This document shows, one piece after another, positions 26,494-35,719 of a stretch of DNA of 64,000 nt (the first letter of the stretch is position 1; each line of letters begins with the position of its first letter). The position numbers were made by a program, and so were the translations under genes. Origin of the DNA: Pseudomonas sp. Gutcm_11s (GTDB lineage Bacteria; Pseudomonadota; Gammaproteobacteria; Pseudomonadales; Pseudomonadaceae); the NCBI RefSeq assembly GCF_028649395.1, contig NZ_JAQSUW010000014.1:604315-668314 (forward strand), given 5' to 3'. The notes beneath the pieces are model-generated. The model did no database searches, was not told where the DNA came from, and saw only the letters and a program-made list of their open reading frames with translations.

Positions 26494-27465
26494 TCAGCGC
26501 AGGCGCTCCACGGGCTCGAGAACTTGCAGGGCCAGGTTGCCCTTGTGGGCGCCCAGCTTGACCTTGAAGGCCGGCACGCCGTTGGCGCGCATGATCATCT
26601 GCTCCGGCAGCTCCACCGGGATCACGTCGCCGGGCTGCATGTGCAGGATGTCGCGCAGCTTCAGCTCACGCCGTGCCAGGGTAGCGCCGAGCGGCACGTT
26701 GACGTCGAGGATGTCCTCGCGCAGCGCCTTGATCCAGCGCTCGTCCTGGTCGTCCACGTCGGACTGGAAGCCGGCATCGAGCATCTCGCGGATCGGCTCG
26801 ATCATCGAATACGGCATGGTGATGTGCAGATCGCCGCCGCCGCCGTCCAGCTCGATGTGGAAGGTGGACACCACCACCACTTCGCTGGGGCTGACGATGT
26901 TGGCCAGGGCCGGGTTCACTTCCGAGTTGATGTACTCGAAGTTGACGTCCAGCACGGCGTGCCAGGCTTCCTTCAGGTCGATGAACGCCTGGTCGATGAC
27001 CATGCGCACCACACGCAGCTCGGTGGGCGTGAACTCACGACCCTCGATCTTGGCGTGGCGACCGTCGCCGCCGAAGAAGTTGTCCACCAGCTTGAACACC
27101 AGCTTGGCGTCGAGGATGAACAGCGCGGTACCGCGCAACGGCTTCATCTTCACCAGGTTGAGACTGGTCGGTACATACAGCGAGTGCACGTACTCGCCGA
27201 ACTTCATGACTTGCACACCGCCCACGGCCACGTCGGCGGAGCGACGCAGCAGGTTGAACATGCTGATGCGGGTGTAGCGGGCGAAACGCTCGTTGATCAT
27301 CTCCAAGGTCGGCATGCGTCCGCGGACGATGCGGTCCTGACTGGTCAGGTCATAGCTTTTGACACTACCGGGATCGCCGGCGTCCTCGGTCTCGACCAGG
27401 CCATCGTCCACGCCGTGCAACAGCGCGTCGATTTCGTCCTGTGACAGCAGGTCTTGTACGGCCAT
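26494..27465 (-). CDS. fliM: Flagellar switch protein FliM
   Basis: A 323-residue C-ring protein and receptor of CheY-P. The N-terminal CheY-binding peptide LLSQDEIDALL is at residues 6-16, the CheC-like middle domain contains 'GGVQVMKFGEYVHSLYVPTSL' in part, and the C-terminal SpoA domain ends 'GNLALQVLEPVERLR'. It follows fliL by 11 bases. Confidence 0.97.
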   Translation of the reverse strand: MAVQDLLSQDEIDALLHGVDDGLVETEDAGDPGSVKSYDLTSQDRIVRGRMPTLEMINERFARYTRISMFNLLRRSADVAVGGVQVMKFGEYVHSLYVPTSLNLVKMKPLRGTALFILDAKLVFKLVDNFFGGDGRHAKIEGREFTPTELRVVRMVIDQAFIDLKEAWHAVLDVNFEYINSEVNPALANIVSPSEVVVVSTFHIELDGGGGDLHITMPYSMIEPIREMLDAGFQSDVDDQDERWIKALREDILDVNVPLGATLARRELKLRDILHMQPGDVIPVELPEQMIMRANGVPAFKVKLGAHKGNLALQVLEPVERLR

Positions 27466-27476
27466 GATGGCTCCCG

Positions 27477-28016
27477 CTACTGCAACACGATGTTGGTGAA
27501 CAGAACCTGTTCGACCACAGTTTTGCCGGTTTCTTTCTGCGCCAGCTCCTGCACCACCGCAGTGGCCTGGCTACGCAGCATCTCCTTGCCGACCGGCGTC
27601 ATCAGCGCGCCGAAGTCCTGGCCGGAGAACAGCATGACCAGGCGATTGCGGATCAGCGGCATATGCACCTTGAGCGCATCCAGCTCCGCCTGGTTGCGCG
27701 CCATCAGCGCCACACTGACCTGCATGTAGCGCTGCCGGCCCTGGAATTTGTAGTTGGCGATGAAGGCCGGGGCGATGGCCTCGTACAGCGCCGGCAGCTT
27801 GACCGGGGCGGCGCTTTCGCTGCTCGCCTCTTCTGCCGGTTTCTCTTCTTCCGCACCCTTGTCCTTGCCGAGGAAGAACAGGGTCGCGCCCACCGAGCCA
27901 CCGACTGCCAGCAACAGTATGACGACGATCAGGATGATGAGTTTGAGCTTGCCCTTACCGCCGGCTTTTTCGCCGCCATCGCCCGCCGGGGGTTTAGGAG
28001 CCTGTTTCTTTGCCAT
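27477..28016 (-). CDS. fliL: Flagellar basal body-associated protein FliL
   Basis: A 179-residue inner-membrane protein near the stators. A basic Lys/Pro-rich N-terminal stretch is followed by one transmembrane helix (about 26-50), a Glu-rich linker and the periplasmic FliL domain (about 75-179) with 'RYMQVSVALMARNQ' and 'MPLIRNRLVMLFSGQDF'. It is the first gene of fliLMNOPQR-flhB and has its own RpoN promoter. Confidence 0.95.
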   Translation of the reverse strand: MAKKQAPKPPAGDGGEKAGGKGKLKLIILIVVILLLAVGGSVGATLFFLGKDKGAEEEKPAEEASSESAAPVKLPALYEAIAPAFIANYKFQGRQRYMQVSVALMARNQAELDALKVHMPLIRNRLVMLFSGQDFGALMTPVGKEMLRSQATAVVQELAQKETGKTVVEQVLFTNIVLQ

Positions 28017-28027
28017 GCCAGAAATCC

Positions 28028-28041
28028 GTCGTTTTTCGGTG
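28028..28041. promoter_or_regulatory. Weak FleQ-box candidate in the fliL leader
   Basis: GTCGTTTTTCGGTG has the GTC half and a T-rich core of the FleQ consensus but a poor second half. It stands 26 bases from the RpoN -12 end, the same distance as in flhA and fliE; that spacing is the main reason to list it. Confidence 0.3.
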
Positions 28042-28066
28042 TTTTGTCCACAGTCAAGGGCTTAGG

Positions 28067-28082
28067 AGCAAGTGTTATGCCA
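28067..28082 (-). promoter_or_regulatory. RpoN promoter of fliL operon
   Basis: Minus strand TGGCATAACACTTGCT has GG-N10-GC and a full TTGCT half. It lies 51 bases before the fliL ATG. Confidence 0.8.
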
Positions 28083-28170
28083 CCTTGTAAACAAGATAGT
28101 CCCTCCTGCACGCCCCGACACAGGCTGCCGATATACCAAGGCAACGACCGCCTGTCACCCGAAAACGACT

Positions 28171-28200
28171 GCGCCCCGTGCTTTTATCGGCACGGGGCGC
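28171..28200 (-). terminator. Terminator after fliK
   Basis: Perfect ten-base arms GCGCCCCGTG and CACGGGGCGC with a ten-base loop; on the minus strand AGTCGTTTTC follows. It lies 29 bases past the fliK stop and separates fliK from the fliL promoter. Confidence 0.8.
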
Positions 28201-28228
28201 AGCTTCTTGCATGCCTGTAGCAAATACG

Positions 28229-29530
28229 TCAGGCGTAGTAATCCACCAAACCACGCGGCGCAGCACCGCCGGACGACGTACGGATCTCGCTGACACCGCT
28301 GAGCACTTCCTCATCGCCGGAGCCGCTCAGGCCGCGACCACCAGAGCGACGCTGGCCTTCCTCACCGCCACCCTGGGAGCTACGTGCCATGGACTGGTCG
28401 GAGACGTTCACATCCAGTTGGTTCATGCCCTGCTGAGCGAACAGCTCGCGCAACCGGTGCGCCTGGCCTTCCAGCTGATCACGCACGTTGGGGTTGGCGC
28501 TGACGAAGGTGACCTGGGCGGCCTGATCCTTGTTCAGCTCGATGCGCACTTCCAAGCGCCCCAGCTCGGCGGGATCGAGCTGAATCTCTGCGGACTTGAG
28601 GTTCTGGCTCGACAGCCACATCACCTTGTCGACCACCGCCTCGCTCATACCCGGATGACCGACCTGCACCGGCTGACCAGGCACCAACGGCAAGCGCTGG
28701 GCGGCATTGGCCTGCTGGTTGATGGCCTGACTCAGCGCGCTGAGCTTGCTGGCGAACGCCTCGGCGCGGGCATCGCTCTGCCCTTCGCGGGCGCTACTCA
28801 CGGTATCCAGACCTTCGCCGAGCAAATCGCTCTCCAGGCTTTCCGTAGGAGCTTCCTCGCTGGGTACCGCGTCACCTGCGAACGCCGCCATGGCATTGGC
28901 GAAGCCCTGGCTGGCATTCGCCGACTTCTCCGCGGCCACCGCCCCGGGGCTCAACTGCTGCTGAGCCGAAGCCTGAGCCTGTGCATCCAGGTCAAGGGCC
29001 AGCTTCGCGCCTGGCAGGCCGGCGAACAGATCCACCTCAGGCTCTGCTCCGGTTTCGGTGGAAGCCGCGGGCGCAGCGTTGGCGCTCAGCAGCAGGCTGA
29101 CCTGCTGCAACGGATCGGTCTCGCTACCCGTGGCATCAGCTTCACCGGTCAGCGCCGGGTCGACGCTCTCGGCAGTGGGCAGCTGGCCGGTCATCGCCAT
29201 CAGCAGGAGCGGGTCGACGCCCTCCTCACCTGCATCGGCGGTTTCCTCCGGCAAGCCCTTGCCGCTTTCGGCAACCGCAGGCTCTTCAGCGGCAGCATCG
29301 GCCTTGGGCTCGCCGGCCGGCTTAGCATCGGCGGAGCGCTCCTCGGCTGCCTTGGCGCTGGCCTCCTTGCGCTCGGCCGCCTTGGCCTGACGCTCCTTGG
29401 CGTACACCTCGGCAAAGCTGGAAGCCTCATTGTTACTGGGTTCCGGCGCACTGGCAGGCGCCTTGGCGGCAGCCGCCTTGGGCCGTACCTCGGGCGCGGA
29501 CTGGAGAAGGAAATCGGGTGCAACGGACAT
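28229..29530 (-). CDS. fliK: Flagellar hook-length control protein FliK
   Basis: A 433-residue secreted ruler protein. The long N-terminal part is Ala/Glu/Ser-rich and low in structure. The C-terminal Flg_hook domain (about 300-400) shows 'LNLKSAEIQLDPAELGRLEVRIELN' in part, 'VTFVSANPNVRDQLE' and 'RLRELFAQQGMNQLDVNVSD'. The position between hptB and fliL is that of the main fliK of Pseudomonas. Confidence 0.93.
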   Translation of the reverse strand: MSVAPDFLLQSAPEVRPKAAAAKAPASAPEPSNNEASSFAEVYAKERQAKAAERKEASAKAAEERSADAKPAGEPKADAAAEEPAVAESGKGLPEETADAGEEGVDPLLLMAMTGQLPTAESVDPALTGEADATGSETDPLQQVSLLLSANAAPAASTETGAEPEVDLFAGLPGAKLALDLDAQAQASAQQQLSPGAVAAEKSANASQGFANAMAAFAGDAVPSEEAPTESLESDLLGEGLDTVSSAREGQSDARAEAFASKLSALSQAINQQANAAQRLPLVPGQPVQVGHPGMSEAVVDKVMWLSSQNLKSAEIQLDPAELGRLEVRIELNKDQAAQVTFVSANPNVRDQLEGQAHRLRELFAQQGMNQLDVNVSDQSMARSSQGGGEEGQRRSGGRGLSGSGDEEVLSGVSEIRTSSGGAAPRGLVDYYA

Positions 29531-29609
29531 GGGTACTCTCCGTTAGGGATGGATCGTACCGGGGACAGAGCAAGGCGCGGGCCAACTTTGCAAATGGCCC
29601 GTCGAGCAC

Positions 29610-29960
29610 TCAGCTATGACGCTGGCGCTCGGACTTGAGCAGGATACGGACGATGGCGAACTCGCGGCCAATCTGCTCGATCAGGGCAGGCGCCTCCTCC
29701 AGCAGCTCGCGACGGGCCGCCTCCTCCAGCTGCTTGCACAGCCCGGCCAGCAGCGGCGCGCCCATGTTGCTGCAGCTGCCCTTGAAGCTATGGGCGGCCA
29801 GGCGCAGCGCCTGCGGGTCGGCAGCGATCATGGCCTCGTGGATGTGGCGCTGGCGCTCTTCCGAATCGACGACGAACGTATCCAGCAGCACGGGGTATTC
29901 CTCCCCCATGACATCCAGCAGGGCAGCCAACACGTTCTGATCGAGGTGAATATCGGACAC
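29610..29960 (-). CDS. hptB: Histidine phosphotransfer protein HptB
   Basis: A 116-residue HPt protein that receives phosphate from hybrid sensors (RetS/SagS type in P. aeruginosa) and passes it to HsbR. The phospho-His is at about 57 in LAAHSFKGSCSNMG. The GTG at 29960 is chosen because GGAGTGA precedes it at a good distance and the protein then begins MSDIHLDQNVL; a longer frame upstream is not supported. It ends the hsbA-hsbR-hptB unit. Confidence 0.9.
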   Translation of the reverse strand: MSDIHLDQNVLAALLDVMGEEYPVLLDTFVVDSEERQRHIHEAMIAADPQALRLAAHSFKGSCSNMGAPLLAGLCKQLEEAARRELLEEAPALIEQIGREFAIVRILLKSERQRHS

Positions 29961-30045
29961 CGGCTCACTCCATGATCGGGAAGCGGCGATTATGCCTGAG
30001 AACAAGCGCGTATTGGCCATACGCCATCAGCGCCGGTCGCTCCCA

Positions 30046-31734
30046 TCATGCCGACCAGCGGAACTCCACCATGGCGCCGCGGCCATCCGGCGACCACTGG
30101 CACTGATCGGTCAATTGGCGAATCAGGTGCAGACCGCGGCCACTGAGGCACTCGCTGCCCCGATCCTTGGCCATGGCCCGCGCCACGTCGAAGCCCGCGC
30201 CGCTGTCCTGCACGCGGATCCGCAGGCAGCCGCCGTTTTCCTCCGGCAGCAGCTCCAGGTCGAAACGCACGAAGCCGTCCGTCAATGCCAACAGGCGCTG
30301 ACCACGCTCGCGGTAGTACTGAGCAAAGCCCTGCGCATCCGACTTGAGCCCCGAGTCCAGCCCCAGCACGCCATGCTCCAGGGCGTTGGAGTAGAGCTCG
30401 GCCATGACCGTGTAGAGCGCACCGCCCTGCGCGCGCAGGCCGCGCACCTCCATCAGCAGTTGGAGCAGGAACGGCAGCGGATTGAAACGCTTGAGCGCCG
30501 CCGCCCGGAACTCGAACCCTGCAGACCAGTCCAGCGGGCTGCTCTGGCCGCTGTCGGAGAAGGCCAGCGGCGGCCGAGCCAGCGCGACGTCGTCGATCAT
30601 GCTCAGCTCGATCATGCTGACGTCGTCCTGCGCCTCGCCACGGAAGGCCACCAGCGCCGCCTGGATCTCATCGAAGAGGCGCTCCGGCGCATGCCTGGCG
30701 GCGAACACCTGCAGCAGGCGCTCCTCGCCGAACAGCTGCTCGGCCGCATCGCGGGTCTCCAGCACGCCATCGGTCAGCAGGAAGATACGATCCCCCAGCT
30801 GCAGCGGGTGTACCTCATAAGACTCGTTGAACGACGCCGGGTCCAAGACCCCCAGGGGCAAGTGGCGCGATACCAGCGGCACCCGCTCGCCACTCGCCGC
30901 ACGCAGCAGGTGGCCGTCGGGCAGGCCGCCGTTCCACACCTCCACCACCCGGCGCTGGAAGCTCAGGTTGAGCATGGTGGCGCAGCAGAACACGCCCACC
31001 GGCAGGATGCGCTTGAGCTTAGCGTTCATCTCGCGCAGCACTTCCGCCATGGAGAAGCCCTTGGCGGTCATGCCGTAGAACACCTCGGCCAGGGGCATGG
31101 CACCGATGGCCGCCGGCAAGCCATGGCCGGTGAAGTCGCCGAGCAACACGTGCATGCCACCGGAGGGCTTGAACGCGGCCAGCAGCAGGTCACCGTTGAA
31201 CAGGGCGAAAGGTGACTGCAGATAACGGATGTTGGCGGCGCTCAGGCAGCCGGAGTGGGCCACCTTGTCGAACACCGCCTTGGCCACCCGCTGCTCGGTC
31301 AGCAGGTGCTCGTTGTGCTTGGCGATCAGGTCGCGCTGCTGCAGCACCGTCTGCTGCAGGCGGCGCAACCGGTCCATCGCGCTGATCTTGGCCTGCAGGA
31401 TGATCTGGTTGTAGGGCTTGGCGAGGAAGTCGTCACCGACCTCCAGGCAGCGCACCAGCGCCTCGTTCTCGGTCAGCGAGGTGAGGAAGATGATCGGCAC
31501 CAGCGCCTCGCCGGCCGCTTCCTTGATCCGCCGCGCCGCCTCGAAGCCATCCATCACCGGCATCATGGCGTCCATCAGCACCAGCTGCGGATGCTCTTGC
31601 TCGAACAGCGCCACTGCCTCCAGGCCGTTACTCGCAGTGAGTACGCGGTGGCCCTGGCGGCTGACGATGGTGGACAGCAGCATGCGGTCCGCCGCACTGT
31701 CCTCGGCGATCAGAATGGACAGGCGACTGGGCAT
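30046..31734 (-). CDS. hsbR: Response regulator/phosphatase/kinase HsbR
   Basis: A 562-residue three-domain protein. The receiver domain (about 1-125) has phospho-Asp 55 (LVLMDAMMP). A PP2C-type SpoIIE phosphatase domain (about 190-385) shows 'LLLAAFKPSGGMHVLLGDFTGHG' in part and 'ISLLTDGV'-like 'RIFLLTDGVLETRD'. A C-terminal anti-sigma-type HATPase domain (about 430-560) has 'AELYSNALEHG' and 'GRGLHLIRQLTD'. It (de)phosphorylates HsbA, linking the HptB relay to FlgM/FliA. It lies five bases after hsbA. Confidence 0.92.
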   Translation of the reverse strand: MPSRLSILIAEDSAADRMLLSTIVSRQGHRVLTASNGLEAVALFEQEHPQLVLMDAMMPVMDGFEAARRIKEAAGEALVPIIFLTSLTENEALVRCLEVGDDFLAKPYNQIILQAKISAMDRLRRLQQTVLQQRDLIAKHNEHLLTEQRVAKAVFDKVAHSGCLSAANIRYLQSPFALFNGDLLLAAFKPSGGMHVLLGDFTGHGLPAAIGAMPLAEVFYGMTAKGFSMAEVLREMNAKLKRILPVGVFCCATMLNLSFQRRVVEVWNGGLPDGHLLRAASGERVPLVSRHLPLGVLDPASFNESYEVHPLQLGDRIFLLTDGVLETRDAAEQLFGEERLLQVFAARHAPERLFDEIQAALVAFRGEAQDDVSMIELSMIDDVALARPPLAFSDSGQSSPLDWSAGFEFRAAALKRFNPLPFLLQLLMEVRGLRAQGGALYTVMAELYSNALEHGVLGLDSGLKSDAQGFAQYYRERGQRLLALTDGFVRFDLELLPEENGGCLRIRVQDSGAGFDVARAMAKDRGSECLSGRGLHLIRQLTDQCQWSPDGRGAMVEFRWSA

Positions 31735-31739
31735 GGCGA

Positions 31740-32045
31740 TCAGCCGATCTGGAACAGCTGTTCGAAGTTGGAGATGGACAGGATCTTGCGCACATCGGGA
31801 TTGCAGTTGACCAGGCTGATACGGGCATGGTCGCCGCCGGCGTGATCACGCAGCAGCAAAAGCATGCCGAGTGCCGAACTGTCCAGGTAGGTGGCCCCCT
31901 TGAGATCCACCACATAGCGCTTGGGAGTAGCGCTTACTCGCTCGTAGGCATCACGAAATTCCTGGTGCGCGGAAAAATCGAAGCGACCCTGGATCTGAAT
32001 GGTCAGCTCCTGTCCGTCGCCCGAGGGCAGCGCGGTGATAGCCAT
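31740..32045 (-). CDS. hsbA: Anti-sigma factor antagonist HsbA (STAS domain)
   Basis: A 101-residue STAS protein. The phosphorylatable serine lies at about 56-57 in YLDSSALGMLLLLRD. In P. aeruginosa HsbA binds FlgM when unphosphorylated and a diguanylate cyclase when phosphorylated, so it tunes motility versus surface growth. ATG 32045 with AGGAG upstream gives the right length; a longer frame reaches into fliJ and is not real. Confidence 0.92.
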   Translation of the reverse strand: MAITALPSGDGQELTIQIQGRFDFSAHQEFRDAYERVSATPKRYVVDLKGATYLDSSALGMLLLLRDHAGGDHARISLVNCNPDVRKILSISNFEQLFQIG

Positions 32046-32115
32046 GTAGCACTCCTTGTTGGTTCTTTGTGCAGAAAGAAGATTTAGCACCCGCCGATGA
32101 CGGCGGCAACCGCGA

Positions 32116-32565
32116 TCAACCCTGATCGCGTTGAGGTAGACGTTGTGCAAGCTCATCGAGCAGCTTCTGCTCGCGCCTGTCCTCGGCGGCGCGCGCCTCA
32201 TCCAGGTAGCGTTGCACGAGCTTACGCAACCCTTCGACACGAGCATAGCGCTGCTGCCAGATGGCCCGCGCCTTTTCCAGGTTCTGGCGGTGCCAGTTGA
32301 TGCTCTGCAGCTGCTGGCCGATGGCCGTTTCCAGCTGGCTGAGAAAGCGCTGGTAGTTCATCAGCCACTGGCCGGAAACGCCCTTGCTGCCTTCGGTGAT
32401 CCACTGCTGCTGGTAGTCGCCGCGGTAGCGCTCCAGCTCGCCCAGCTGGGCCTCGGCCTTGGCCAGCAGGCCCTGCATGTGGGCCATCTGCCGGGCCGCT
32501 TCGCGCTCGGCGCGCTCGGCCATCTCCACCACCGGCGCCAGGCGCGCGGCACGACTGTTGGCCAT
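32116..32565 (-). CDS. fliJ: Flagellar export chaperone FliJ
   Basis: A 149-residue, almost wholly helical coiled-coil protein rich in Gln, Glu, Arg and Leu. It binds the FliI hexamer and helps escort export chaperones to FlhA. It sits three bases after fliI and ends 70 bases before hsbA, in the usual fliHIJ order. Confidence 0.93.
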   Translation of the reverse strand: MANSRAARLAPVVEMAERAEREAARQMAHMQGLLAKAEAQLGELERYRGDYQQQWITEGSKGVSGQWLMNYQRFLSQLETAIGQQLQSINWHRQNLEKARAIWQQRYARVEGLRKLVQRYLDEARAAEDRREQKLLDELAQRLPQRDQG

Positions 32566-32568
32566 CTA

Positions 32569-33927
32569 TCAGGCCTGCGCCTGCGGATTGAACACCTGCG
32601 CCAACTGGCCGACGCTGTCGTTCATGGACACGCTTTCGCCCAGGCTCTGGCGCAGGTAGCGGGCCATGGCCGGCTGGCGCGCGATGGCCAGGTCGGTATC
32701 AGGATCGCCGCCGGCCACATAGGCGCCGACGCTGATCAGATCGCGGCTTTGCTGGTAGCGCGACCACAGCTGCTTGAAACGCTGGGCCAGCTTGAGGTGC
32801 TCGGGGCTGACCACCTGCGGCATGACCCGACTGATCGAAGCCTCGATATCGATGGCCGGATAGTGTCCCTCTTCGGCCAGGCGCCGGGACAGCACGAAGT
32901 GGCCGTCGAGCACGCCACGTGCGGCGTCGGCGATCGGGTCCTGCTGGTCGTCGCCCTCGGAAAGCACGGTGTAGAAGGCGGTGATCGAACCACCACCCTC
33001 CTCGGCATTACCGGCACGCTCCACCAGCTTGGGCAGCCTGGCGAACACCGACGGCGGATAACCCTTGGTCGCCGGCGGCTCGCCGATGGCCAGGGCGATC
33101 TCGCGCTGGGCCTGGGCGTAACGGGTCAACGAATCCATCAGCAGCAGGACGTTCTTGCCCTTGTCGCGGAAGTACTCGGCGATGCGCGTGCAGTACTGCG
33201 CGGCGCGCAGGCGCATCAGCGGCGCCTCGTCTGCCGGCGAAGCAACCACTACGGAACGCTTGAGGCCTTCTTCGCCGAGGATCTCGTCGATGAACTCCTT
33301 GACCTCGCGGCCCCGCTCGCCGATCAGACCGACAACGATGATTTCCGCCTCGGTGAAGCGCGTCATCATGCCCAGCAGCACTGACTTACCGACGCCGGTA
33401 CCAGCGAACAGGCCCAGACGCTGGCCGCGGCCAACGGTAAGCAGGCCGTTGATGGAGCGGATACCGACGTCCAGTGGTTCGCTGATCGGGTGACGGTTGA
33501 GCGGGTTGATGGTCGGGCCGTCCATCGGCACCCAGTCCTCGGCCTTCATCCCACCCTTGCCATCCAGAGCGCGGCCGGCGCCATCCAGCACGCGACCGAG
33601 CATGGACATGCCCATGGGCAGACGGCCGGTGTCCGGCAGCGGCACCACACGGGCGCCAGGGGCGATGCCGGCCAGGCTGCCGACCGGCATCAGATAGATC
33701 TTGCCAGTGGCGAAGCCCATCACCTCGGCCTCTACTTGCACCGGGTGGTAGCTGTCGTCGTTGATCACCAGGCAGCGGCTGCCGAGGGCGGCGCGCAGGC
33801 CTTCGGCCTCCAGGGTCAGGCCGACCATACGCAGCAGGCGACCCTCCACCACCGGCTGCGTCGGCAGCTCGACGGCCTCGCTGTAGCCAGCCAGTCGCTT
33901 GGCGAAACTGGTGCGCTCAAGGCGCAT
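32569..33927 (-). CDS. fliI: Flagellar export ATPase FliI
   Basis: A 452-residue F1-beta-like ATPase. Walker A is [15 protein letters not shown] in the centre, Walker B '[27 protein letters not shown]' in part, and '[14 protein letters not shown]' is the type III ATPase signature. It supplies energy for export together with FliH and FliJ. It overlaps fliH by 11 bases. Confidence 0.98.
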   Translation of the reverse strand: MRLERTSFAKRLAGYSEAVELPTQPVVEGRLLRMVGLTLEAEGLRAALGSRCLVINDDSYHPVQVEAEVMGFATGKIYLMPVGSLAGIAPGARVVPLPDTGRLPMGMSMLGRVLDGAGRALDGKGGMKAEDWVPMDGPTINPLNRHPISEPLDVGIRSINGLLTVGRGQRLGLFAGTGVGKSVLLGMMTRFTEAEIIVVGLIGERGREVKEFIDEILGEEGLKRSVVVASPADEAPLMRLRAAQYCTRIAEYFRDKGKNVLLLMDSLTRYAQAQREIALAIGEPPATKGYPPSVFARLPKLVERAGNAEEGGGSITAFYTVLSEGDDQQDPIADAARGVLDGHFVLSRRLAEEGHYPAIDIEASISRVMPQVVSPEHLKLAQRFKQLWSRYQQSRDLISVGAYVAGGDPDTDLAIARQPAMARYLRQSLGESVSMNDSVGQLAQVFNPQAQA

Positions 33928-34699
33928 CGGGGGACTCCAGGTCGACCTGGATATCGGATTCCGGCGGGTTGCTCACCTGCGCCCGCTGCTGCTCGAACAG
34001 CTGCTTGAGGGCCATGGCCATGCGCGTCTCGACGCTGGCGTCGATGCGGCTGTGCTCGCTCTCGACCCGGCAGCCGCCGGGTTGCAGGGAGTCGTCCTCG
34101 AGGATGCGCCAGGTCTCCTCATGACGCTCACGCAGGGCCTTCACCAGCTCGAAGTCCTGCGGGTGAATATGGATACGCACATTGCTCGCGCCCATGGGCA
34201 ACAGCTTCAGCGCCTCGCGCAGCACATGGCGGATCTGGCTGGAGTCGGTGGCCAGCTCGCGCTGGATCACCTGACGGGTCATCTGGCTGACCAGGTTGAC
34301 CAGCGCCTTCTCCAGCTCCTGGTCCTGCTCGGCGATGGGCTCCAGCAGGTGCGCCATGACCTGTTCCAGCTGGGCCACCTTGTCGGCCAGGGCGAGTTCC
34401 GCCTCCTGCTTGGCCTTCAGTTGGCCGGCGTGGAAGCCGTCCTTCTCGCCGGTGGCAAAGCCCTCGTTGTAGGCGTCCTGGCGGATCGCCTCGAGTTCAT
34501 CCAGCGTCAGCGGCTTGACGTCCTCGACCGCCACCTCCTCGACCTGCGGCTGCTCGGCCACTTCGGGTTCGACAACAGGCGCAGGCTCCGGCTCCGGCGG
34601 CGCCTCGACCTCCGGGTCGAAGCTGGGCAGCGACCAGAGGTCGAACGCCGACACGTCCTTGGCGCGAATCAGCTCGCTCTGTGCGTCCTTGGGAGCCAT
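33917..34699 (-). CDS. fliH: Flagellar assembly protein FliH
   Basis: A 260-residue regulator of FliI and a link to the C-ring through FliN. The N-terminal part has Trp residues (FDLWSLPSF) and a Pro/Glu-rich stretch; then come small-residue-rich helices (about 90-150) and the C-terminal domain with '[18 protein letters not shown]' and '[19 protein letters not shown]'. It lies three bases after fliG. Confidence 0.94.
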   Translation of the reverse strand: MAPKDAQSELIRAKDVSAFDLWSLPSFDPEVEAPPEPEPAPVVEPEVAEQPQVEEVAVEDVKPLTLDELEAIRQDAYNEGFATGEKDGFHAGQLKAKQEAELALADKVAQLEQVMAHLLEPIAEQDQELEKALVNLVSQMTRQVIQRELATDSSQIRHVLREALKLLPMGASNVRIHIHPQDFELVKALRERHEETWRILEDDSLQPGGCRVESEHSRIDASVETRMAMALKQLFEQQRAQVSNPPESDIQVDLESPDAP

Positions 34700-34702
34700 G
34701 AC

Positions 34703-35719
34703 TTAGATCATCGCCTCGCCGCCGGCGCCACCGAGGACGATCTCGCCGGACTCGGCCATACGCCGGGCGATGGTGAGGATTTCCTTCTGCGCCGTCTCGA
34801 CTTCGCTGACGCGCACCGGGCCCTTGGCCTCCAGGTCGTCGCGCAGCAGCTCGGCGGCACGCTTGGACATGTTCTTGAACACCTTTTCCTTGATGCCGTC
34901 GTCGGCGCCCTTGAGCGCGAGCACCAGGATGTCCGAGGACACCTCGCGCATCAGCGCCTGGATGCCACGGTCATCGACATCGGCCAGGTTGTCGAAGACG
35001 AACATCAGGTCCTCGATCTGGCTGGACAGGTCCTCGTCCACTTCGCGGATGGAGTCCATCAGCTGGCCCTCCACCGAACTGTCGAGGAAGTTCATGATGT
35101 CCGCCGCGCGCTTCACGCCGCCCAGGTTGGCGCGGGTGGTGTTGGCACTGCCGGAGAACTGCTTCTCGAGGATCTGGTTGAGCTCCTTGAGCGCCGCCGG
35201 CTGCACGGTGTTCAGCGAGGAAACGCGCAGGATGATGTCCAGGCGCACCTTGTGATCGAAGTGGCTGAGCACCTCGCCGGCCTGGTCCGGGTCGAGGTAG
35301 GCGACCACGATGGCCTGGATCTGCGGGTGCTCGTAGCGGATCACGTCGGCCACGGCGCGCGGCTCCATCCACTTCAGGCTGTCCAGGCCGCTGGTGCTGC
35401 CGCCGAGCAGGATGCGGTCGATCAGGTTGCCGGCCTTGTCCTCGCCCAACGCGGCGGTGAGCATCTTGCGGATGTAGGCATCGGAGCCGACGCCCAGGCT
35501 GGTCTGGTCGCCGACGATCTCGACGAACTCGCCCATCACCTGCTCGACCTGCTCGCGCTGCACGTTGCGCATGCCAGCCATGGCCACGCCTACCTTCTGC
35601 ACTTCCTTCGGCCCGAGATGGCGCAGCACCTGCGCGGCATCGGTCTCGCCGAGGGACAGCAGAAGGATGGCGGCCTTGTCGACCTTGTTCAGCTTGACGG
35701 CGGTGCGATTGTCACTCAT
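34703..35719 (-). CDS. fliG: Flagellar motor switch protein FliG
   Basis: A 338-residue rotor protein that contacts the stators and generates torque. The N-terminal domain has 'KAAILLLSLGETDAAQVL', the middle EHPQ motif is at 'RYEHPQIQAIVVAYL', and the C-terminal charged helix is 'DDRGIQALMREVSSDIL' with 'MSKRAAELLRDDLEAKGPV'. It overlaps fliF by eight bases. Confidence 0.98.
   Translation of the reverse strand: MSDNRTAVKLNKVDKAAILLLSLGETDAAQVLRHLGPKEVQKVGVAMAGMRNVQREQVEQVMGEFVEIVGDQTSLGVGSDAYIRKMLTAALGEDKAGNLIDRILLGGSTSGLDSLKWMEPRAVADVIRYEHPQIQAIVVAYLDPDQAGEVLSHFDHKVRLDIILRVSSLNTVQPAALKELNQILEKQFSGSANTTRANLGGVKRAADIMNFLDSSVEGQLMDSIREVDEDLSSQIEDLMFVFDNLADVDDRGIQALMREVSSDILVLALKGADDGIKEKVFKNMSKRAAELLRDDLEAKGPVRVSEVETAQKEILTIARRMAESGEIVLGGAGGEAMI

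Noticed and set aside
28183..28200. GCCGATAA-like FliA -10 on the minus strand after fliK
   Set aside because: It lies in the loop of the fliK terminator and no TAAA-like -35 stands 15 bases upstream (GCAA instead).
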